Source: Cohnella terricola (GTDB lineage: Bacteria > Bacillota > Bacilli > Paenibacillales > Paenibacillaceae). Taken from it: a stretch of DNA of 64,000 bases. Shown one piece after another: positions 58,398-64,000 of this stretch; positions within the stretch are counted from its first letter, which is position 1; every line of letters begins with the position of its first letter. Under the pieces are notes generated by a model, which searched no databases, was not told the origin of the DNA, and saw nothing but the letters and a program-made list of their open reading frames with translations. The position numbers and the translations under genes were made by a program. The DNA is taken from positions 1 to 64,000 of the forward strand of contig NZ_VNJJ01000020.1 of NCBI RefSeq assembly GCF_007786475.1, read 5' to 3'.

Positions 58398-59161
58398 TGA
58401 TCCTGGTCGTGGACGTCGGAAACACGAATATCGTATTAGGTTTATATGAGAACAGAAAGTTAACCCACCACTGGCGGCTAAGCACGAACCGTTCGTCGAC
58501 GGTAGATGAATATGGCGTCATGATCAGCAACCTGTTTCAATTGGCGGGCGTGAAAGCGGAGCAGATCGAAGGCGTTATTCTCTCCTGCGTCGTTCCTCCG
58601 ATCATGAATATGTTGGAGAGCTTGTTCGCGAAATACGTGGGCAAAGAAGCGCTAATCGTCGGTCCGGGCATAAAGACGGGGCTTAATATCCGCTACGAAA
58701 ACCCGAAAGAAGTCGGCGCGGATCGGATCGTGAACGCGGTCGCGGGCATCGAGCAATATGGCGCACCCCTTATCGTGGTGGATTTCGGAACGGCGACGAC
58801 ATTCGATTACATCGACGCTTCCGGAGCCTATCTAGGGGGAGCGATCGTGCCGGGAATCGGCATTTCCGCGGAAGCGCTATACCAGAGGGCGGCGAAGCTG
58901 CCCCGGATCGAACTGTCTAAGCCGAAATCCGTGATCGGGCGGAATACCGTTGCGGCCATGCAATCGGGCATCATTTACGGGTATGCCGGACAGGTCGACG
59001 GAATCGTCCGGAGAATCTGCAAGGAATTCGGCGTACAGCCGAGGGTCATTGCGACGGGTGGGCTTGCGGAGCTGATCGCGGAGGAATCGGAGACGATCGA
59101 ACTAGTCGATCCGCTGTTGACGCTGGAAGGTCTGCGCATGGTATATGAACGGAATGGGTAA
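58397..59161 (+). CDS. coaX: Type III pantothenate kinase
   Basis: 254 residues. ASKHA-fold motifs: DVGNTNIVLGLYE (residues 6-18), ENPKEVGADRIVNAVAG near 100 and VVDFGTATTFDYI near 127. It phosphorylates pantothenate in the first step of CoA synthesis and, unlike type I/II kinases, is not inhibited by CoA. It begins at the nadC stop codon and sits before hslO as in B. subtilis. Confidence 0.95.
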   Translation: MILVVDVGNTNIVLGLYENRKLTHHWRLSTNRSSTVDEYGVMISNLFQLAGVKAEQIEGVILSCVVPPIMNMLESLFAKYVGKEALIVGPGIKTGLNIRYENPKEVGADRIVNAVAGIEQYGAPLIVVDFGTATTFDYIDASGAYLGGAIVPGIGISAEALYQRAAKLPRIELSKPKSVIGRNTVAAMQSGIIYGYAGQVDGIVRRICKEFGVQPRVIATGGLAELIAEESETIELVDPLLTLEGLRMVYERNG

Positions 59162-59212
59162 AAATAGATCGTCGGCGGGGGATTCCTATTCCGCCGAAGG
59201 AGGAAGAGCAGC

Positions 59213-60094
59213 ATGAAGGACGAAATCATACGCGGCACGGCTTGGAACGGCGGTTTGCGGGTATTCGCAGCGAGAACGACGGCATTGGTATCGGAATTGC
59301 AGCGCAGGCAGGACACTTTTCCTACGGCTACGGCAGCGCTTGGCCGGACGGCTACCGCCGCGGCGATGATGGGCGTAATGTTAAAGGGACAAGAGAAATT
59401 GACCGTTCAAGTGAAGGGCGACGGGCCGATCGGTCAGATTGCTGTCGACGCCAATGCCGCGGGCGAAGTACGCGGATACGTGGATCATCCGCATGTACAT
59501 CTGCCTAGCAACGCACAGGGCAAGCTGGATGTCGCGGGAGTGGTAGGACGGACGGGACTGCTTCATGTGACGAAAGATTTAGGGCTTAAAGATCCCTATC
59601 GGGGAAGTGTACCGATCATTTCGGGGGAACTCGCGGAAGATTTCACATTATATTTCGCAGAGTCAGAACAGACTCCTTCAGCAGTAGGGCTTGGCGTTCT
59701 TGTAGATACGGACAATTCCGTGATGCACGCAGGCGGTTTTATCGTGCAAGTGATGCCAGATCTTTCGGAGAACCAACTCGTCCGTCTCGAGAATGCGATT
59801 GCGGCGATGCCCCACGTCACTTCCTTGCTGGACCAAGGGGAGACGCCGGAAGGCATTTTGCGTTTTCTCGTCGGGGACGATCTGACCATCCATCAGACGC
59901 TTGAGCCGATTTTCCAATGCAACTGTTCACGCGAGAGGTTCGAAACGGCGCTGCTCACCATCGGCAGGAAAGAGCTGAAAAACATCATCGACGAGGACGG
60001 ACATGCGGAGCTTCACTGTCATTTCTGCAATGAAAAATATATGTTCGGGGCGGAAGAGCTGGAGGCACTATATCGTCTTTCGGATCGGGATTAG
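59213..60094 (+). CDS. hslO: Redox-regulated chaperone Hsp33
   Basis: 293 residues. The N-terminal substrate-binding core (VFAARTTALVSELQRRQDTFPTATAALGRT) is followed by the linker and the C-terminal zinc redox switch CNC (near residue 240) and CHFC (near 272), four cysteines in the CxC...CxxC order. Oxidation releases zinc and activates holdase function. GAAGGAGG precedes ATG 59213. A foldase gene follows after 17 bp. Confidence 0.95.
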   Translation: MKDEIIRGTAWNGGLRVFAARTTALVSELQRRQDTFPTATAALGRTATAAAMMGVMLKGQEKLTVQVKGDGPIGQIAVDANAAGEVRGYVDHPHVHLPSNAQGKLDVAGVVGRTGLLHVTKDLGLKDPYRGSVPIISGELAEDFTLYFAESEQTPSAVGLGVLVDTDNSVMHAGGFIVQVMPDLSENQLVRLENAIAAMPHVTSLLDQGETPEGILRFLVGDDLTIHQTLEPIFQCNCSRERFETALLTIGRKELKNIIDEDGHAELHCHFCNEKYMFGAEELEALYRLSDRD

Positions 60095-60111
60095 AGAAGG
60101 GATGATATTCG

Positions 60112-61050
60112 ATGAGGGAGACGATACGGCGCAAGCCGCTCGTACTGCTAGCCCTCTTAGCGACTTTGACGGTTTCATCGGGCTGCAGTCCAAATTCTTC
60201 TATCGCTCCGACTGCAAGCGGTCCTTCGGAAAAACCCGCGGAGAACGAGATTGTCGCCATGATAGGAGGAACCGCCATCTCACGCCAACAGCTGAATGAT
60301 CGGCTGCTGGCTTCTTACGGTTCGCAGACGCTTAGAAGCATGATGCTTGAGGCAGCCGTAAGCAAGGAGACCCGGGATTTGGGTATCGAAGTGGCGGACG
60401 AGGAGCTTGAACGAGAGCTAAGCTCAATGATGCAAGGCTACGAGGATGAAGCGGCTTTTTACCGGACTATGTACGAGCAGCTGGGCATGAATAAGGAAGA
60501 GGTTCGGGAAGACGCCCGATACCGTCTGCTTCTTGAGAAGCTGTCCATCCGCAACGTTACGGTAGAGCCCGCGGAAATCGACCGTTACATAGAGGAACAT
60601 CGCGAAGAGTTTCAGCCTGACCGGAAATATCAATTGGCGCAGATTGTCGTTCAGACGAAGGAGCTGGCTACGGGGCTGCTCGGCAAGCTTACGCAGGGCG
60701 AAAATTTTGCGGAGCTGGCCCGAACGTATTCGATAGACGAGTTTACGGCGGATTCGGGCGGAGAGTTAGGATGGATCGAGGCGAACGACCCGTTCGTGGA
60801 CGAATCCGTCCTTGCGGAAGCCGCCTCCATGCAAGTGGGAGAGATCGCGGGCCCGATTCCGACCGATCTAGGCTACGCCATCATTAGGCTGGACGCCAGA
60901 AGCGCGCTGCGCTCCAGACCGGAAGAGGAAATCCGTTTGGAGGCCCGGAAGCAGTTGGCGTTAGGCAAAGCTATGTCCATGAGGGATCTGGAGGAACAAT
61001 TGCTGAACAAATACGGAGCGGAAGTCAAAGACCCTTCATTGAAGCGGTAA
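60112..61050 (+). CDS. yacD: PrsA-like peptidyl-prolyl isomerase (YacD-like)
   Basis: 312 residues. Signal peptide ending near VSSGC25; the Cys suggests lipidation, although the -3 position is Ser, so the lipobox is weak. A SurA-type helical region (~50-170) precedes a parvulin-like domain (~170-270, YQLAQIVVQTKE, SGGELGWIEAND, GYAIIRLDAR). It matches YacD by position between hslO and cysK. Several parvulin active-site residues (the usual HIL motif reads QIV) are absent, so it may act as a chaperone rather than an isomerase. Confidence 0.85.
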   Translation: MRETIRRKPLVLLALLATLTVSSGCSPNSSIAPTASGPSEKPAENEIVAMIGGTAISRQQLNDRLLASYGSQTLRSMMLEAAVSKETRDLGIEVADEELERELSSMMQGYEDEAAFYRTMYEQLGMNKEEVREDARYRLLLEKLSIRNVTVEPAEIDRYIEEHREEFQPDRKYQLAQIVVQTKELATGLLGKLTQGENFAELARTYSIDEFTADSGGELGWIEANDPFVDESVLAEAASMQVGEIAGPIPTDLGYAIIRLDARSALRSRPEEEIRLEARKQLALGKAMSMRDLEEQLLNKYGAEVKDPSLKR

Positions 61051-61080
61051 ACGTCCGTGGCGACTAGTTTTTACAAGCTA

Positions 61081-61143
61081 TTGACAATCCTCTCCAGGGT
61101 CTGATAAGATGAAAACAGACAAAATACCGACCGTTTTAGTCGG
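61081..61143 (+). promoter_or_regulatory. cysK promoter and adjacent palindrome
   Basis: TTGACA at 61081-61086, 18 bases, TAAGAT at 61105-61110. Just downstream of the start point, CCGAC (61127-61131) and GTCGG (61139-61143) form an inverted repeat with a 7-base gap, flanked by ATA and ATTA. This is the place and size for a repressor site such as CymR, the usual Rrf2-family regulator of cysK, but the sequence is not a known consensus. Confidence 0.6.
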
Positions 61144-61193
61144 ATTAATGCGTGAAGGAAACCAGCCGCACATTTTAGGAGGGAACAAGTCTA

Positions 61194-62135
61194 ATGGCTA
61201 AGATTGTTCAGAATGTGACCCAGCTTATCGGCGATACGCCACTCGTTCGTTTGAACCGTATCGTACCTGAAGGCAGCGCGGAAATCTACGTCAAATTGGA
61301 ATATCAAAATCCGGGTTCGAGCGTTAAGGACCGTATTGCCATCAGCATGATCGAAGAAGCCGAGAAGCAAGGCTTGATCAAGCCCGGCGTTAGCACGATC
61401 GTCGAGCCGACCAGCGGAAATACGGGAATCGGCCTCGCTATGGTCGCGGCAGCCAAAGGCTATCGCGCGATTCTCGTTATGCCCGAAACGATGAGCTTGG
61501 AGCGTCGCAACCTGCTCCGCGCTTACGGCGCTGAGCTTGTTCTGACTCCAGGATCTGAAGGCATGAACGGTTCCGTCAAGAAAGCGGAAGAAATCGCGAA
61601 AGAAAACAAGGATTACTTCTTGCCTCAGCAATTCAAGAACAAAGCAAACGTGAAAATCCACCGCGAAACAACCGGTCCGGAGATCGTCGAGGCGATCAAA
61701 TCTTTCGACGGCAAGCTGGATGCGTTCGTTTCCGGCATCGGAACGGGCGGAACGATCTCGGGCGCTGGCGAAGTGCTGAAAGAGAACTTCCCGGGCATCA
61801 AAGTATTCGCGGTAGAACCGGCAGCTTCCCCGCTGTTGTCCGGCGGCAGCCCTGGCCCGCACAAGATCCAAGGGATCGGCGCAAACTTCATTCCGGACAT
61901 TCTGAACCGGGATATTTATGATGGAGTCATTCCCGTCGAGAACGAAGATGCGTTCGAGACGGCTCGTACGGTAGCCAAGAAAGAAGGTCTGCTCGTCGGC
62001 ATTTCCTCCGGGGCAGCGATCTTCGCCGCTTTGAAAGTAGCGAAAGAGCTTGGCGCAGGCAAACGCGTCGTAGCTGTCGTGCCTTCCAACGGCGAACGTT
62101 ACTTGAGCACTCCTTTATTTAACTTCGATAACTAA
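61194..62135 (+). CDS. cysK: Cysteine synthase A (O-acetylserine sulfhydrylase)
   Basis: 313 residues. PLP lysine in NPGSSVKDRIA near residue 45, PLP-phosphate loop SGIGTGGTISGAG near 180, and the substrate loop EPTSGNTGIGLAM near 70. It makes cysteine from O-acetylserine and sulfide. GGAGGG precedes ATG 61194. Own promoter and terminator, so probably monocistronic. Confidence 0.97.
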   Translation: MAKIVQNVTQLIGDTPLVRLNRIVPEGSAEIYVKLEYQNPGSSVKDRIAISMIEEAEKQGLIKPGVSTIVEPTSGNTGIGLAMVAAAKGYRAILVMPETMSLERRNLLRAYGAELVLTPGSEGMNGSVKKAEEIAKENKDYFLPQQFKNKANVKIHRETTGPEIVEAIKSFDGKLDAFVSGIGTGGTISGAGEVLKENFPGIKVFAVEPAASPLLSGGSPGPHKIQGIGANFIPDILNRDIYDGVIPVENEDAFETARTVAKKEGLLVGISSGAAIFAALKVAKELGAGKRVVAVVPSNGERYLSTPLFNFDN

Positions 62136-62149
62136 TTCTAGCATCGATG

Positions 62150-62183
62150 CAGCCCTCGCCTTAGGCGAGGGCTGTTTTTTGCG
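62150..62183 (+). terminator. Terminator after cysK
   Basis: AGCCCTCGCC, loop TTAG, GGCGAGGGCT, then GTTTTTTG, 15 bases after the stop. Confidence 0.92.
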
Positions 62184-62254
62184 GCGGCCCACGGTAATCG
62201 GAGAACTTTTGTGGTATTCTGCTTTATATGAGTATGATCGGAGGAACAGTCAGA

Positions 62255-63817
62255 GTGGAAGTTATCGCGATAGAGCAATGGGAGCAATGGATCGATGAAG
62301 GCCGGTATGCCTTGCTTCCTTATATACGTAAATTCAAGCAGGAGGAAGGCCGGATGCTGCCCGCGTTATGGGACGGCGCATGGAAAGACGCTTCGCCCTA
62401 CGCGTGTCTGCTGGAAAGCGGCAAGGGCGGCAGATATACGATCGTCGGGCTGCGGCCGGTATCGGTCATCGAAGGCAAGGGCGAGACCGCCCGCATCCTC
62501 GAACCGATATGCGGAGAGTGGGTCGAGCAGAGCCGAGCGACGGGTGCGCCTCTAGCGCTGCTCAGAGATTGGCTGGCTCCGTGGCAGGCACCTAGAACGA
62601 CAGGAATTCCTGACTGCGTAGGCGGGGCTTTGGGGTTCTGCGGTTACGACATCGTTCGTAGTCTGGAGAAGCTTCCGGTCTCTTCAAAGGATGATTTGGG
62701 CTTACCGGATTACGCGTTCGGACGGTACGAAGAGTTATGGATCGCAGACCATGTGGAGAGAACGGTCATCTGCGCGGTTCATGTGAGAGCGGAGAAGTTG
62801 ACGACTCCGGATCACTTGAGGCGGATTTACGATGAGGCCGGACAGCGCGCGGCGGACATGGAGAAGCAATGGGACGAGTGGCTGTCATATGGCGAAACAG
62901 CCGAGCAACAGGCGCAGTTGCGTCGAATGCGGGAACGGATGGAGCAAGACAACCTTCAGATCGACGTGGAGAAACTACCGGGCTTGTCGACTTCGATGAC
63001 CAAGGAGGAGTATCAGGAAGCGGTACGAAGGATACAGCAATATATCGGGCAGGGTGACGTTTTCCAGGTCAACCTGGCGCTGCGTCAGAGCAGACCGTCG
63101 GGAGCGGCTCCGGAGACGCTGTACGAATGGCTTCGGCTCGTGAATCCTTCTCCGTATATGGGCATGCTGCGAGCGCCGTCTTTCTCGCTGGTCAGCGGTT
63201 CGCCGGAACTGCTGGTCAAATTGGACGACACCCGGCTTTCCACAAGACCGATCGCGGGTACGCGCCGACGGGGAAGAACGCCGGAAGAAGACCGGGCGAT
63301 GGAGGAGGAGCTGCTCGGCAGCGAGAAGGAGCGGGCGGAGCACGTCATGCTCGTCGATCTGGAACGCAACGATCTCGGACGCGTCGCCGAGTATGGCACG
63401 GTGAAGGTGCCGGAGCTGATGTCGGTCGAACGTTACTCGCATGTCATGCATCTCGTGTCGCAGGTGGAAGCGAACCTGGCGAAGGGCAAAGACGCGTTAG
63501 ACGTATTGGCCGCCGTTTTCCCGGGCGGGACGATTACCGGAGCGCCTAAGATCCGCACGATGGAAATTATCGAGGAGCTTGAACCGACTCGTCGTGGCCC
63601 TTACACGGGCTCTATGGGATGGATTGACTATAGCGGCAATATGGAATTTAATATAATTATTCGTACGATCGCTGTTCAGAACGGGATTTGCCATATTCAA
63701 GCAGGGGCAGGCATCGTGATCGATTCCGAACCGGAGCGGGAATTCCACGAATCCCTGAACAAAGCCAAGGCGCTTTGGAAAGCGGTGCAGTACAGCGAAG
63801 GGCAAGGTGGACAGTAA
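62255..63817 (+). CDS. pabB: Aminodeoxychorismate synthase component I (PabB)
   Basis: 520 residues. The N-terminal anthranilate-synthase-I-like domain (~20-150) is followed by the chorismate-binding domain with GDVFQVNLALRQ near 275, AGTRRRGRTPEED near 335, VDLERNDLGRV near 370, and FPGGTITGAPKIRTMEIIEELEP near 428. The GGTITGAPK form and the position next to pabA favour PabB over TrpE. GTG 62255 is chosen, with GGAGG 10 bases upstream; ATG 62228 or 62234 are alternatives. Stop overlaps pabA. Confidence 0.9.
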   Translation: MEVIAIEQWEQWIDEGRYALLPYIRKFKQEEGRMLPALWDGAWKDASPYACLLESGKGGRYTIVGLRPVSVIEGKGETARILEPICGEWVEQSRATGAPLALLRDWLAPWQAPRTTGIPDCVGGALGFCGYDIVRSLEKLPVSSKDDLGLPDYAFGRYEELWIADHVERTVICAVHVRAEKLTTPDHLRRIYDEAGQRAADMEKQWDEWLSYGETAEQQAQLRRMRERMEQDNLQIDVEKLPGLSTSMTKEEYQEAVRRIQQYIGQGDVFQVNLALRQSRPSGAAPETLYEWLRLVNPSPYMGMLRAPSFSLVSGSPELLVKLDDTRLSTRPIAGTRRRGRTPEEDRAMEEELLGSEKERAEHVMLVDLERNDLGRVAEYGTVKVPELMSVERYSHVMHLVSQVEANLAKGKDALDVLAAVFPGGTITGAPKIRTMEIIEELEPTRRGPYTGSMGWIDYSGNMEFNIIIRTIAVQNGICHIQAGAGIVIDSEPEREFHESLNKAKALWKAVQYSEGQGGQ

Positions 63818-64000
63818 TGATTCTGGTCATTGACAACTACGACTCCTTTACGTATAACCTCGTGCAATATTTGGGAGAGCTCGGCGAAGAAATCGTCGTT
63901 CGCCGCAACGACGAGATCGATTTGGACGGTATCGCCAAGCTGGCCCCGGACCATATATTAATTTCACCGGGACCATGCACGCCAAACGAAGCGGGCATCA
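63817..64000 (+). CDS. pabA: Aminodeoxychorismate/anthranilate synthase glutamine amidotransferase component (partial)
   Basis: The first 61 codons before the window ends. MILVIDNYDSFTYNLVQYLGELGEE and HILISPGPCTPNEAGI are the class I glutamine amidotransferase N-terminus of PabA/TrpG; the catalytic Cys lies beyond the window. ATG 63817 overlaps the pabB stop (TAATG). In Bacillus this subunit serves both folate and tryptophan synthesis. Confidence 0.93.
   Translation, partial: MILVIDNYDSFTYNLVQYLGELGEEIVVRRNDEIDLDGIAKLAPDHILISPGPCTPNEAGI

Overview
This window is the origin-proximal core of a spore-forming Gram-positive chromosome. It begins in a 5S rRNA gene and then follows, nearly gene for gene, the Bacillus subtilis order tmk-yaaQ-yaaR-holB-ricT-yabA-yabB-rsmI-abrB-(HD)-tatD-yabE-rnmV-ksgA-yabG-veg-sspF-ispE-purR-ridA-spoVG-glmU-prs-ctc-pth-fin-mfd-spoVT-yabM-yabN-yabO-yabP-yabQ-divIC-yabR-spoIIE-yabS-yabT-tilS-hpt-ftsH-(nadABC)-coaX-hslO-yacD-cysK-pabB-pabA. 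Sporulation genes (gin, fin, yabG, sspF, spoVG, spoVT, yabM, yabP, yabQ, spoIIE), the moderately high GC and the zinc-finger-like AbrB tail suggest Paenibacillaceae (Paenibacillus or Cohnella-like). This is inferred from gene content and not from a database match.

Layout. 1-1200: 5S rRNA end of an rrn operon, a small membrane protein on the minus strand, and the sigma-G inhibitor gin behind a sigma-F/G-type promoter. 1.1-7.0 kb: a TetR/MMPL export pair, an Orn/Lys/Arg decarboxylase and a polytopic membrane protein. 7.0-12.7 kb: replication, c-di-AMP sensing, RNA maturation and rRNA modification genes. 12.8-13.4 kb: abrB (minus strand) with tandem Spo0A boxes downstream of its promoter. 13.4-27.9 kb: the HD protein, tatD, a c-di-AMP riboswitch ahead of a YabE-like wall protein, RNA modification/processing genes, small spore proteins, purine/isoprenoid/cell-wall precursor genes, bL25, pth and fin. 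28-39.6 kb: mfd, a PrsA-type foldase, a repeat array, a frameshifted flavin-domain gene, spoVT, a lipid-flippase-like exporter, mazG, HU and rqcP. 39.8-42.7 kb: an apparent insertion of a two-domain ABC permease and a lactonase. 42.8-54.3 kb: yabP/Q, divIC, yabR, spoIIE, yabS/T, tilS, hpt, ftsH. 54.4-64 kb: a second minisatellite, nadABC, coaX, hslO, a foldase, cysK, and pabB with the start of pabA.

Promoter-like sequences for several sigma factors can be read directly: veg (two near-consensus sigma-A promoters), spoVG (sigma-H), gin (sigma-F/G), sspF and spoVT (sigma-G), yabG (sigma-K), yabP (sigma-E), and abrB and spoIIE (sigma-A plus Spo0A boxes). The least ordinary material lies between genes. 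There are two unrelated minisatellites, both with a 51-bp period (after spoIIE and after ftsH), a 114-bp tandem array after prsA, and a dispersed palindromic GATG-N5-CATC element shared by two loci. I found no phage, insertion sequence, CRISPR array or defence island. The window is mostly core genome, and no clear new multi-gene system is visible.
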